From Undibacterium hunanense (GTDB lineage Bacteria > Pseudomonadota > Gammaproteobacteria > Burkholderiales > Burkholderiaceae_D): a stretch of 64,000 bases of DNA. Numbering within the stretch: the stretch's first letter is position 1; each line of letters begins with the position of its first letter. The notes beneath the pieces are model-generated. The model was given only the letters and a program-made list of their open reading frames with translations, was not told where the DNA came from and searched no databases. Positions 18,205 through 27,289 of the stretch are shown one piece after another. The stretch is taken from contig NZ_JACOGF010000010.1 of the NCBI RefSeq assembly GCF_014284335.1, positions 124,001 to 188,000 on the forward strand, written 5' to 3'. The position numbers and the translations under genes were made by a program.

Positions 18205-19605
18205 TTACAGATATAAATCCCGTTTGATCTGGCGCATTTGCTGGTCATAACGGAATTCCCATGCACGCAAATCATCAATGCGTCTGCGATTGGCACTCAG
18301 AAATTCTTGCAGCTCGCGGCGCTCACGTTCACGCTTGCGGTCGATGTTGGCATTGTCTTCGGTTTTAGGGCGATTTTTGTCATCCTGATCGCGCTTGATA
18401 TCTTGTTCCAGCCTGCGTAACTTGCGTTCGGCATCGGTGTGGCGATCTTCGTGTGTCAGCAAATCGGCATGCGTCTGATTATATTTTCGCGACAGTTCTT
18501 CATAATCCTGCCCACCCAGTATGGCACGACGCAAACTACCCTGCAGGCTGATATTGCATACCTCGATTGCCATGCCTTTATTTTCACGGCCCCAGTTAAA
18601 GGCATTGTCGACCGTGCAGTAACGTGCGTTCTGGCTGATCCAGGCCTGTTCGTAGACATCGCGGGTCTGGGCAATCACGAAAACATTGTCACGCCGCGCA
18701 TTGGCCATGCGTTGCTCCAGCTGGTTGGGGTGACCATAACCGTCGCTATTGCCAGCATCGGTCCAGTACTGCAATAATCTTTGTTCCCATTTTTGCTGGT
18801 ATTCAAGCTCGAATATTTTCAGGCCACGTCGTTTGGCATCATCGCGACGGGTGTGAATATCGCGCCCGCTGACCGCATCATTCCAGCCCAGATTCTTCCA
18901 GTATTCGACGATCTCGCGATTCCAGCCGATGTGATAGGCATCTTCACGTATTTGCAGGCCGCTGGCAGTGGCGGTCCTGACGCGGCTGGCCAGTTCACTG
19001 TCGGGTATGCCATCATGCGCATCCTGATAACCCATTTGCTGCCAATAGGCGTAATTACCATCAGCCCAACCGCGCTGGTAACTGGGAGCCTGGAAGCCAA
19101 TTGCCGCGCCGGACCTGGCACGGGCTGCTTCTTCGCCCGCATTGCGGCCTGCCTTGCCATCTTGTAAACCGGTCTGGTACCAGTAATCAGCATTACCCTG
19201 CTGCCAGCCTTGTTCATAGGCGGGGCGGTTCAGTGGGGTGCTGTTACGTCCGACAACATCTGACTTGATCTGGGTATCAAAATAACTGATGCCGCGTGCA
19301 TTGCGGCCATCTTCCCGCCCTAGCCGTGACCAGAAAATCTGGTTACCCTGGACCCAGCCCTGTTCATAATTGCTGGCAGATTCTGCCTTGATCTTGTCGC
19401 CATCAATCAGCGAACAAAACCGTCGCCTGTCATCGAAACGCTTGTCCAGCCCTTCGGCCCCATCTTTACTGCCGATAGTGACCCAGTCGCCTAGCTTGCA
19501 GTCATTGACGCGGTTAACGGTCGACTGACAGCCGCTCAATAAAAAACCGACAGCCAAAACGGCTGCCAGGATGACACGCTGACCGGGGTTTGATATCAGG
19601 TACAT
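18205..19605 (-). CDS. DUF2799-type lipoprotein with six to seven degenerate repeats
   Basis: 466 residues. Lipoprotein signal with lipobox LLSGC (lipidated Cys26), so probably outer-membrane or periplasmic. After it come units of about 35-55 residues with the pattern Y-x2-GW-x2-GN-x2-YW-x3-G-x2-DG. Examples are YEQGWVQGNQIFWSRLGRED, YEQGWQQGNADYWYQTGLQD, YQRGWADGNYAYWQQMGYQD, YHIGWNREIVEYWKNLGWND and YQQKWEQRLLQYWTDAGNSD, with weaker copies at both ends. This is the DUF2799 motif multiplied. The last ~120 residues are charged and coiled-coil-like (ERKLRRLEQDIKRDQDDKNR ... RERERRELQEFLSANRRR). Function unknown; DUF2799 proteins are usually short, so the repeat number is unusual. Upstream neighbour of the Ntn hydrolase on the same strand. 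Confidence 0.85.
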   Translation of the reverse strand: MYLISNPGQRVILAAVLAVGFLLSGCQSTVNRVNDCKLGDWVTIGSKDGAEGLDKRFDDRRRFCSLIDGDKIKAESASNYEQGWVQGNQIFWSRLGREDGRNARGISYFDTQIKSDVVGRNSTPLNRPAYEQGWQQGNADYWYQTGLQDGKAGRNAGEEAARARSGAAIGFQAPSYQRGWADGNYAYWQQMGYQDAHDGIPDSELASRVRTATASGLQIREDAYHIGWNREIVEYWKNLGWNDAVSGRDIHTRRDDAKRRGLKIFELEYQQKWEQRLLQYWTDAGNSDGYGHPNQLEQRMANARRDNVFVIAQTRDVYEQAWISQNARYCTVDNAFNWGRENKGMAIEVCNISLQGSLRRAILGGQDYEELSRKYNQTHADLLTHEDRHTDAERKLRRLEQDIKRDQDDKNRPKTEDNANIDRKRERERRELQEFLSANRRRIDDLRAWEFRYDQQMRQIKRDLYL

Positions 19606-19675
19606 AGCAATAATGACTTTAAATGATGATGTTTTAAGTGACGATGCTATATCAACGCATTTGCTTCACATTTGT

Positions 19676-19718
19676 TGACAAAGCCGATTACAAAGGCTAT
19701 GACAAAGCCGATTACAAA
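19676..19718 (+). repeat. Two tandem copies of a 24-bp unit
   Basis: TGACAAAGCCGATTACAAA occurs at 19676-19694 and again at 19700-19718, a period of 24 bases. It lies in the short region between the divergent DUF2799 and ABC exporter genes. The period is a multiple of three, but no reading frame with a start covers it. Confidence 0.7.
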
Positions 19719-19865
19719 CACGGCATGACATCTTGCCAGACAGGCCATACGTCTTTGGCACAAGGATAAAAAGAACAGCCAGCGCTATTGATTTTAACCA
19801 AGCCAACATCATCTATTGCCTTTGCTATTGTTTAGCCCACGCTCGCCCCCTATTCTGGACTGCGC

Positions 19866-21683
19866 ATGACCACCTCCCCTCCCGGCACTGACATTTCCCA
19901 GCGCAGCAGCCTGCAAACGCTCAAAGGATTGCTGCCTTTCTTAAGCCCTTACAAGATGCAGTTTGTGCTGGCGGGCATTGCCTTGCTGGTGGCTGCCGGC
20001 GCGACCCTGGCTATTCCCTATGCTTTCCGCCAGATGATAGACCTGGGTTTTGGCGGTGGCGATCACAGTATCAAGCATGTGGACCTGACCTTTATTGCCC
20101 TGTTTGGTGTCGCCTGTGTGCTCGGCATTGCCACTGCAGCCAGGTTTTATATGGTGTCCTGGCTGGGTGAACGGGTGACGGCAGATATACGCGACGCCGT
20201 GTATTCCCACGTTGTGACGCAAAGCCCGGAATTTTTTGAAACCACCCAGACCGGTGAAGTGCTGTCGCGCCTGACCACTGATACCACGCTGATACAGACC
20301 GTTGTAGGTACCAGCATATCGATGGCCTTGCGCAATTTCCTGCTCTTCCTCGGTGGGCTGGTGATGCTGTTCGTGACCAGCCCCAAGCTGTCCTCCATCA
20401 TCATCGTCATGCTGGCGGTGGTGGTCTTGCCCATCATCCTGTTTGGCCGCCGCGTGCGCACGCTGTCGCGGGATTCGCAAGACCGGATAGCCGATGCATC
20501 AGCCATCGCTGGCGAAATTTTAAATGCCATGCCCACCGTGCAAGCCTTTACCCATGAACATATAGAAGCACAGCGCTTCTCTGGCTCGGTAGAAGGCGCC
20601 TTCAATACCGCCATGCGCCGCATACGCGCACGCTCGCTGCTGACGCTGATTGCTATTCTGCTGATATTTGGTGCCATCGTATTTGTATTATGGCTGGGCG
20701 CACATGCCGTCATGCAGGGCCGCATGAGTGGTGGCGAACTTGGTCAGTTCATCCTGTACGCATCCATTGTTGCCGGTGCAGTCGGTGCGCTGTCAGAAGT
20801 AATGGGCGATGCCCAGCGCGCTGCCGGGGCCACAGAACGTTTGCTGGAACTGATAGAAGTACAGTCACCGATACAGAATCCGGCTCCTGACCAGGTTTTG
20901 CGTCTGCCGGTCAGGGCTGAACATGATGCCAGCGGCGCTGCACTGTCATTGCAAGGACTGGAATTTCACTACCCTTCACGTCCCAACACTGCTGCACTGT
21001 CTGCGCTTGATCTGGATATACGGCCAGGCGAAACGGTGGCAATTGTCGGCTCGTCTGGTGCCGGCAAGACCACGCTGTTCCAGATGCTGTTGCGCTTTTA
21101 TGATCCACAGCGAGGTGAAATACGTCTTGATGGCGTCAATATCCGTCAGCTAAGCCTGCACGACCTGCGTGCCGCCATCGGCATCGTGCCGCAAGATACC
21201 ATTATTTTTTCTGCCAACGCCATGGAAAATATCCGTTATGGCCGCGCCGATGCCACCGATGCCGAAGTGATCGCCGCCGCCAAAATGGCCGCCGCGCATG
21301 AGTTCATAGAAAGACTGCCCGAAAGCTATCAATCCTTCCTGGGAGAACGCGGTGTGCGCCTGTCTGGTGGACAAAGACAGAGAATAGCCATCGCCCGTGC
21401 CCTGCTGAAAAACCCGCCCTTGCTATTGCTGGACGAAGCCACCAGCGCACTGGATGCAGAATCAGAGCGTCTGGTACAGGGCGCGCTGGAAGTGGCAATG
21501 CAGGGACGCACCACCCTCATCATTGCCCACCGCCTGGCTACCGTGCAGCGGGCAAACCGCATCATCGTCATGGAACATGGGAAGATTGTGGAAACCGGCA
21601 CCCACGCTTCACTGGTCGAACAAGGTGGCGTGTATGCCAAACTGGCGGCGCTGCAATTTGATTTGCACAAGAACGAAGAGTAA
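19866..21683 (+). CDS. ABC exporter, fused permease and ATPase (MsbA/ABCB type)
   Basis: 605-residue half-transporter that probably works as a homodimer in the inner membrane. Residues about 35-325 carry the six-helix type I exporter fold. The ATPase domain (about 350-590) has Walker A GSSGAGKTTLF, Q-loop IVPQDTIIFSA, signature [16 protein letters not shown], Walker B LLLLDEATSALD and the switch His in IIAHRLATV. The family exports lipids, drugs or peptides; substrate is not evident. The start has only a weak binding site. It ends 54 bases before the convergent TetR gene. Confidence 0.93.
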   Translation: MTTSPPGTDISQRSSLQTLKGLLPFLSPYKMQFVLAGIALLVAAGATLAIPYAFRQMIDLGFGGGDHSIKHVDLTFIALFGVACVLGIATAARFYMVSWLGERVTADIRDAVYSHVVTQSPEFFETTQTGEVLSRLTTDTTLIQTVVGTSISMALRNFLLFLGGLVMLFVTSPKLSSIIIVMLAVVVLPIILFGRRVRTLSRDSQDRIADASAIAGEILNAMPTVQAFTHEHIEAQRFSGSVEGAFNTAMRRIRARSLLTLIAILLIFGAIVFVLWLGAHAVMQGRMSGGELGQFILYASIVAGAVGALSEVMGDAQRAAGATERLLELIEVQSPIQNPAPDQVLRLPVRAEHDASGAALSLQGLEFHYPSRPNTAALSALDLDIRPGETVAIVGSSGAGKTTLFQMLLRFYDPQRGEIRLDGVNIRQLSLHDLRAAIGIVPQDTIIFSANAMENIRYGRADATDAEVIAAAKMAAAHEFIERLPESYQSFLGERGVRLSGGQRQRIAIARALLKNPPLLLLDEATSALDAESERLVQGALEVAMQGRTTLIIAHRLATVQRANRIIVMEHGKIVETGTHASLVEQGGVYAKLAALQFDLHKNEE

Positions 21684-21736
21684 ACCTGGCAAGCCCGGTA
21701 AGTCCGGTAAACTTGGCAAGACAGGCGCCTGCCAGG

Positions 21737-22339
21737 TCAGACTGCAGGCGTCTGAAGTTTTACAGCAACGGCCTGTTTTTCCAAAGTCACAGCAACTGCC
21801 TGCAGGATGCGCTGCGAAAACCCTGCATCATCCACTGCACGCGCCAGCATGACCGCCCCTACCATGCTGGCAAAAGCAGCCATCGCCTGATCTTCTTTTT
21901 CCGTTTCAGTATCCCCCGGCAATAGCTCTGCCAGCACACCGATCAGATCATGTGCTCCTTTGCTGGCGGTTTTACGCACGGCATCGCCCTGCCTGCCCAT
22001 GTCAGAACCGAGTGCGGCAAGTGCGCAGCCTCTGCCGGGTGCATCGCGATGCGCTGGCGACAAATAGTCTGCGACTATGCGTGACAAGGTCGTTTCTGGC
22101 GATTCTGATTTCCATCTCTTCCATCTGTCTGCCGAACGACCCAGACTGCGGGCGCAGGTCTTTGCAATCAAATCTTCTTTGGAAGAAAAATTTCCATAAA
22201 AACCACCATGAGTCAGGCCCGCACCTTTCATCAGGTCGACCACACTGACACCGTCAAAGCCGTGCTCACGAAATAATTGCGCAGCCACATTCAGGATGCG
22301 CTCGCGATTTTCATTTGCCTGCTCTCTGCTGACTTTCAT
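21737..22339 (-). CDS. TetR/AcrR-family transcriptional repressor
   Basis: 200 residues. N-terminal helix-turn-helix (ENRERILNVAAQLFREHGFD, VSVVDLMKGAGLTHGGFYGN, FSSKEDLIAK), the usual 'T-H-G-GFYGNF-SKE-L' pattern of AcrR/NemR-like members, followed by an all-helical ligand domain. I start at ATG 22339 (MKVSREQANENRE), preceded by a G-rich stretch, and not at the longer in-frame codon at 22360. It is divergent from an MFS transporter across about 150 bases that hold a perfect inverted repeat inside a strong promoter (22370-22400). This is the classic layout of a local repressor of a transporter and of itself. Inducer unknown. Confidence 0.93.
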   Translation of the reverse strand: MKVSREQANENRERILNVAAQLFREHGFDGVSVVDLMKGAGLTHGGFYGNFSSKEDLIAKTCARSLGRSADRWKRWKSESPETTLSRIVADYLSPAHRDAPGRGCALAALGSDMGRQGDAVRKTASKGAHDLIGVLAELLPGDTETEKEDQAMAAFASMVGAVMLARAVDDAGFSQRILQAVAVTLEKQAVAVKLQTPAV

Positions 22340-22369
22340 TACAGCCCCCCACCCACACAAGAAATTGTC

Positions 22370-22400
22370 TTGACATTATAAATTACGACCGTAATATATA
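22370..22400 (+). promoter_or_regulatory. MFS promoter overlapped by a TetR-type operator
   Basis: A -35 box TTGACA (22370-22375) and -10 box TAATAT (22392-22397) are spaced 16 bases apart. Between and across them lies the inverted repeat ATTACG-AC-CGTAAT (22382-22395), extended outwards by matching TATA/TATA flanks with one central mismatch per arm. Binding here would block the MFS promoter, and it also lies just upstream of the repressor gene. Confidence 0.8.
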
Positions 22401-22491
22401 CAATCATGACGATCATCATCTATAAATAAAAACGCATAAACCTTTTATTGGTTTTTCAGCATTTGCTCACCACCCATTACCGGAAACCCAT

Positions 22492-23712
22492 ATGGATACT
22501 CAAAGCAATTTTGTGAACAAATACCCGGCCGTCTGGCTGGTATTGCTAGGCACGGCCGGCACCTTTGCCCTGAGCATGGGCGCACGGCAAAGCATGGGCT
22601 TGTTTCTCAGCCCTATGAATACGTCTACCGGCCTTGGCATAGGCAATATCAGTCTGGCATTCGCCTTTGGTCAGTTGTGGTGGGGTTTGACGCAGCCGTT
22701 TGCCGGGGCCATTGCCGACAAACTGGGTGCTGGCCGTGTGTTATTCATTGGCCTGATACTGGTGGCACTGGGTACCTTTATCACACCATTAATGACCACC
22801 ACTGCCGGTTTAATCTTTGCCATTGGCATATTGGCAGCAGGCGGTGCCGGCATGGCCGGGCCAGCTGTGCTGATGGCAGTCGCTACCCGCATGATCCCGG
22901 CAGAGAAGCGCGGCCTGGCCACCGGCATCATCAATGCAGGTGGCTCGTTTGGCCAGTTCCTGATGGCGCCGCTGGCAGTATGGCTGATGAGTCTGTACGG
23001 CTGGAACAATGCCATGCAGATTCTGGGTCTGGTGGTATTGCTGGCGCTACCCGCTGCTTTTCTGCTGCGTGGCAAACCTGTGCAAAATACAACTGCCGGG
23101 CAAGCACCAACCAGCACCAAAGATGCCATCTACAGCGCCCTGAAAAACCCCAGCTACCTGATGCTGGCAGGAGGCTTTTTTGTTTGCGGTTTTCATGTCG
23201 CTTTTCTGGCTACACACTTGCCGGGCGTAATCAGCCTGTGCGGCTTGCCGCCAACCTATGGCGCCTGGTCCCTGGGTATATTGGGCCTGTTCAATATTGT
23301 TGGCAGTATTTCCATGGGCCTGGCAGTGAGTCGCTGGCGTATGAAATCCCTGCTGTCGCTGTTGTATGCGACACGCGCCCTGGCCATCATCGTGTTTTTG
23401 CTGACACCCAAGACTGGCCCCGTCGTACTGGTCTTTGCTGCCGTCATGGGTCTGACTTTCCTGTCCACAGTTCCCCCCACAGCCGGTCTGGTTGCCAAGT
23501 TCTTTGGCCCAACGCACATGGCCAGCCTGTTTGGCATCATCATGCTGACGCATCAACTGGGTGGTTTCCTGGGAGTCTGGCTGGGCGGCAAAATATTCGA
23601 AGCCAGCGGCAACTTCAACCTGGTCTGGTATATCGATGTAACCCTGGCTGTCGGTGCTGCCCTGATACATCTGCCGATCAAGGAAAAACAACTACAATTA
23701 CAGGCGGCATAA
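22492..23712 (+). CDS. MFS transporter, monocarboxylate/oxalate-type branch
   Basis: 406 residues with about 12 membrane helices. N-terminal half strings such as GTFALSMGARQSMGLFLSPM, FAFGQLWWGLTQPFAGAIAD, the loop motif ADKLGAGRVLFIGLIL and ATGIINAGGSFGQFLMAP fit the MFS group that includes oxalate/formate antiporter-like and monocarboxylate-like carriers. Hydrophobic organic anions or drugs are plausible substrates; none can be assigned. Expression is probably controlled by the divergent TetR regulator through the operator at 22370-22400. Confidence 0.9.
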   Translation: MDTQSNFVNKYPAVWLVLLGTAGTFALSMGARQSMGLFLSPMNTSTGLGIGNISLAFAFGQLWWGLTQPFAGAIADKLGAGRVLFIGLILVALGTFITPLMTTTAGLIFAIGILAAGGAGMAGPAVLMAVATRMIPAEKRGLATGIINAGGSFGQFLMAPLAVWLMSLYGWNNAMQILGLVVLLALPAAFLLRGKPVQNTTAGQAPTSTKDAIYSALKNPSYLMLAGGFFVCGFHVAFLATHLPGVISLCGLPPTYGAWSLGILGLFNIVGSISMGLAVSRWRMKSLLSLLYATRALAIIVFLLTPKTGPVVLVFAAVMGLTFLSTVPPTAGLVAKFFGPTHMASLFGIIMLTHQLGGFLGVWLGGKIFEASGNFNLVWYIDVTLAVGAALIHLPIKEKQLQLQAA

Positions 23713-24077
23713 GTCAAAAAGAGAGGCTGATGAATGGTGATAAATGTTAAAGAGCACTGATAAAGCATGAAGTCACCAACAGCCTTCTCCTGAATTGCAA
23801 AGATACTTGATGACATCTGTCATCAAGTATCGGGCATAAAGAAATAAGCCTTCAAAACAATGCAATAAGGCATCATTAGCAGTACTTGCGCTCTGTAAGA
23901 GTAATTTTACGCATTGATAACCACATTTACTTATATTCAACATGCGCCATACCGACCAGCAGATGTAACAGTTGTCATTTCATTGACATTTTCCTTGACG
24001 CTGCAAAGCGCACTTGCGTACACTCTCACGATCCTGCAATCCACGTTGACCATGGTCGATCAGACACGCTATTGCCT
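23713..24077. other. Intergenic region with a perfect 30-bp palindrome
   Basis: Between the MFS and mltD genes. The palindrome at 23802-23831 has 14-bp arms (GATACTTGATGACA / TGTCATCAAGTATC) around a two-base centre, with no T run after it. It could end the MFS transcript or bind a protein. The reading frame of mltD stays open back to 23886 but has no binding site there, so I do not extend the gene. Confidence 0.6.
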
Positions 24078-25658
24078 ATGAAACGATTCCCCCTACGCTC
24101 TTCATCCCTGTTTGCTGCCGCGCTACTAAGCTATGTTGCGCCACAAATCTGCCTGGCTGAAACACCCCCTGCATTCGCACTGGCATCTGCACCGGAAACC
24201 ATTGCTCCCGTACCGACAATAACTACACCACCCGCCACTGCCCCGGAAATAAGCTTGCCCACACCAATGGCTGCACAAATAGCCACGGATACAGGCACGC
24301 TAGAATATACGGAAAAAACTGGCGATTTGTGGAACAGAATACGTACCGGCTATGCAATACCTGACCTGGAAAATCAACTGGTCAGCAATCAACTGGCCTG
24401 GTATAGCACCCGCACCGACTATATATTGCGCACCGTGCAGCGCGGCTCACGCTACCTCTTTCATGTGGTCGAAGAACTGGAAAAGCGTGGTATGCCCACC
24501 GAACTGGCGCTGCTGCCCTTCATTGAATCCGCTTTTAATCCGCAAGCCATCTCCACTGCCAAGGCCACGGGCATGTGGCAGTTTATGGCGGCAACGGGAC
24601 GTGATTTCAATCTGAAGCAAACCATGTTCAAGGATGACAGGCGCGGTGTGCTGGATTCCACCGATGCTGCCCTGAATTATCTGGAAAAACTGTACGGCAT
24701 GTTTGGCGACTGGCAACTGGCGCTGGCGGCCTACAACTGGGGAGAAGGCTCGGTACAGCGCGCCATCAAGAAACAGCAGGCTGCCGGCTTGCCTATCGAC
24801 TTCCAGAGCCTGTCGGTACACATGCCGAACGAGACCAGGAATTACCTGCCAAAATTACAAGCAGTCAAAAACATCATCGGCCACCCGGAACAATTCAGTC
24901 TGGCCCTGCCCAAGCTGGACAACCAGCCTTACTTTGTCACGATAGAAAAAACCAGGGACATTGACGTGCGCGTAGCCGCGCAACTGGCAGAATTGCCGCT
25001 GGATGAATTTACGGCATTGAATCCGCAATTCAACCGCCCTGTGATTACCGGCGACAGCAATACCAAGATCCTGCTGCCGACTGACAATGCAGCACTGTTC
25101 AGGGCCAATCTGAGCAAATGGCAAGGCCCTCTGTCTACCTGGTCTGCCCATACGGTACAAAAAACCGAACGCATTGAATCACTGGCAGGCAAACTGGGAC
25201 TGAAACCAGAACTGCTCAGGGAAGTTAACCTGATCCCGGCAAAAATGATGGTGAAAGCAGGTTCCACCCTGCTGGTACCAAAATCAAGCAAGGTGCCAGA
25301 CAATGATATCTCGCTGGAAATCGCTGAAAAAGCCCAGCTGATCATGGAAAAAACTTCTACCCGTCAGGTCAGCTACAAAGTAGGCAAGCACGATAACCTG
25401 GCTGCCATCGCCAAGCGCTATCGCGTCAGCATTGCCGACCTGAAGTCATGGAACAACCTTAAGCGCGAGAATGTTGCTCACGGCCAGACTTTGCGTGTGC
25501 AGGTACCATTTGTGACCCAGGTAAGCCAGCATACCCCGCTGGCCACCCGCCATACTGCGGCAGCACCCAGGGTCGTACACCGCTCTGCTGCCCCGGCACG
25601 CAGCAGTGGCAAATCATTGATCGCACATCTCAAGAACAGCCGCAAGAAGCATAGCTAG
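24078..25658 (+). CDS. mltD: Membrane-bound lytic murein transglycosylase D-like protein
   Basis: 526 residues. Signal peptide ending ICLA-ET (about residue 27), Pro/Thr-rich spacer to about 75, then an SLT goose-lysozyme-type transglycosylase domain. The catalytic glutamate is Glu150 in LLPFIESAFNPQA, followed by ATGMWQFMAATGRDF and the AAYNWGEGSV box. The C-terminus has a clear LysM (YKVGKHDNLAAIAKRYRVSI ... WNNLKRENVAHGQTLRV) and a weaker LysM-like unit before it (HTVQKTERIESLAGKLGLKP). It cleaves the glycan strands of peptidoglycan to 1,6-anhydro-muropeptides in the periplasm. No lipobox cysteine is evident at the cleavage site, although Cys25 lies near it. Start at 24078 is chosen for its signal peptide. 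Confidence 0.9.
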   Translation: MKRFPLRSSSLFAAALLSYVAPQICLAETPPAFALASAPETIAPVPTITTPPATAPEISLPTPMAAQIATDTGTLEYTEKTGDLWNRIRTGYAIPDLENQLVSNQLAWYSTRTDYILRTVQRGSRYLFHVVEELEKRGMPTELALLPFIESAFNPQAISTAKATGMWQFMAATGRDFNLKQTMFKDDRRGVLDSTDAALNYLEKLYGMFGDWQLALAAYNWGEGSVQRAIKKQQAAGLPIDFQSLSVHMPNETRNYLPKLQAVKNIIGHPEQFSLALPKLDNQPYFVTIEKTRDIDVRVAAQLAELPLDEFTALNPQFNRPVITGDSNTKILLPTDNAALFRANLSKWQGPLSTWSAHTVQKTERIESLAGKLGLKPELLREVNLIPAKMMVKAGSTLLVPKSSKVPDNDISLEIAEKAQLIMEKTSTRQVSYKVGKHDNLAAIAKRYRVSIADLKSWNNLKRENVAHGQTLRVQVPFVTQVSQHTPLATRHTAAAPRVVHRSAAPARSSGKSLIAHLKNSRKKHS

Positions 25659-25791
25659 AATTCCTTACTACAGATCTCTGCTAGTGAAATGAGATTTGGC
25701 CAACCAGTAATGCACCGCTTTCTGCACGTCAACACCTTGAAAGCGGCAGCTACTACTGACCCTGACCTTACAAGCTGAAATCACAGATATA

Positions 25792-25820
25792 AAAAAAGGT
25801 GCCACAGGCACCTTTTTTTA
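25792..25820. terminator. Bidirectional terminator between mltD and the TPR gene
   Basis: Perfect 13-bp stem (25792-25804, A7-GGTGCC, with 25808-25820, GGCACC-T7) and a three-base loop. It closes both mltD (plus) and the tonB-exbB-exbD-exbD-TPR operon (minus). Confidence 0.9.
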
Positions 25821-25865
25821 CGCTGATGGTACTGATGTTTCAGCACCATCCCCAATCACTTTGAC

Positions 25866-27119
25866 TTATTTCATAGACTGATTGGCGTAAATAACCCAGT
25901 AACGTGCCAGATCTGCCGTGCCATCTGTGCCACGTACTGTTTTCAACATCTTGACCGCAGCGGATTTTTTACCCGCCTGAATGTAGGCCACGCCCAAATG
26001 CAATTTGGCGTCGTCTTCATGCTTCAGATTGTCTTTGGCAATGCCCTCTTCCATCATACCAAGGCCTTTGTCAAACTTGCCTGCTGCCACGTAGTTGTAG
26101 CCGATATTGATCAGACCCAGGCCATCCTTGGCTTTCTTGGCTTCATCTTCATTGGCTGCACTGGCCTTGTTGGCATCGTCCTGCGCCTTGGTTGCCATGT
26201 CACGCAAACGCTTGTGACGATCCGCATCCTTGCCTTCACCCAATACACCAGCCTTGTAGCCAGCATCAATAATCTTTGTTGCTTCCGCCGGGAAACCAGC
26301 CTGGATAGCAAACAGAGACATATCCATGTAGTCGGCAGTTTTGGTGATCTGACCCAGAGCCAGTTTCAGGCGCATCAGATCCAGTTTCAGACGCTCAGAA
26401 TAGCCTGGTTGTTTCTGCATATTGTTCAGCAGGTTGACCCAGTATTCTTTCTTGCCATGGAAGGACACCATTTTTTCCAGCGCGCTGGAATAAGTGGCCA
26501 TGTCCTTGTTCTTCAATGCATCATTGGACAGGTATTCCAGATTGGTCAGGCTTGGCGTACGGCCAGCTTTTTCATCCGCCGCCAGTTCTGCCTTGATTTC
26601 TTTCATGGCCTTGGCGCTATCACCACTTTGTGACATCGCCTGGATCAGGTAAGGACGCAGGGAAGAGTCAGTACCGCCATCTGCATAATAGCGGTTATAC
26701 CACTGGGCAGCTTTTGAGTAATTGCCTGATTTGAAATAGGCATTTGCCAGCACCTGTATCATCTGCAACTGCTCTTTGCCTGGCAATTTATTGGCAGAAA
26801 TAATCGTCTCGGCAGAACGGATAACCGAATCATTGTCGCCAGCTGCAGAAGCAATCGACAGGCGCATGCGCTCTATCGTGAAATTTTCATTGACTGACTT
26901 GCCACCAACGCTGTCCGCTTCATGAATCTTGGACAAAGCATCCCTGTATTTCTTCGCTCTGTACAACTCACCAGCCGCCTGGACGATACGACCGATTTCA
27001 GGACGCATGGATTCCTGAGCAAAGGCTTGGTTTGCTGCAATATTAGTTAATTCCGGAGCGGCGGCAAAGCCAATAGCTGCAATCAATACAGCGATACGAG
27101 ACAAGCGAAGTTGCTTCAT
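25866..27119 (-). CDS. Periplasmic TPR protein of the TonB operon
   Basis: 417 residues with a signal peptide ending AFA-QES (about residue 36). The rest is helical tetratricopeptide-like repeats, for example VQAAGELYRAKKYRDALSKI, YFKSGNYSKAAQWYNRYYAD and GYNYVAAGKFDKGLGMMEEG. Last gene of the operon tonB-exbB-exbD-exbD-TPR. Genome annotators often label such genes 'TPR protein, putative component of the TonB system', and TPR partners are documented for some TonB2-type systems of marine gammaproteobacteria. Its likely role is a periplasmic scaffold for ExbD/TonB or receptors, which is inference. Start 27119 is supported by GAGAG 8 bases upstream; a longer in-frame start at 27134 is less likely. 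Confidence 0.88.
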   Translation of the reverse strand: MKQLRLSRIAVLIAAIGFAAAPELTNIAANQAFAQESMRPEIGRIVQAAGELYRAKKYRDALSKIHEADSVGGKSVNENFTIERMRLSIASAAGDNDSVIRSAETIISANKLPGKEQLQMIQVLANAYFKSGNYSKAAQWYNRYYADGGTDSSLRPYLIQAMSQSGDSAKAMKEIKAELAADEKAGRTPSLTNLEYLSNDALKNKDMATYSSALEKMVSFHGKKEYWVNLLNNMQKQPGYSERLKLDLMRLKLALGQITKTADYMDMSLFAIQAGFPAEATKIIDAGYKAGVLGEGKDADRHKRLRDMATKAQDDANKASAANEDEAKKAKDGLGLINIGYNYVAAGKFDKGLGMMEEGIAKDNLKHEDDAKLHLGVAYIQAGKKSAAVKMLKTVRGTDGTADLARYWVIYANQSMK

Positions 27120-27289
27120 ATGTTGATCTCTCAATCAATAAATTTAATAAACTTTGGGATTGCAGCCTCAGAAAAACCTGGGCTCAACCCGTGAATATGA
27201 AAAATGGCAGGGAAGCCCCCTGCCAATTTTCTATCATACCTTAAGAACTCAGCATTGATGCGCCGAAATCGTCTTGAAATGAATATTTG

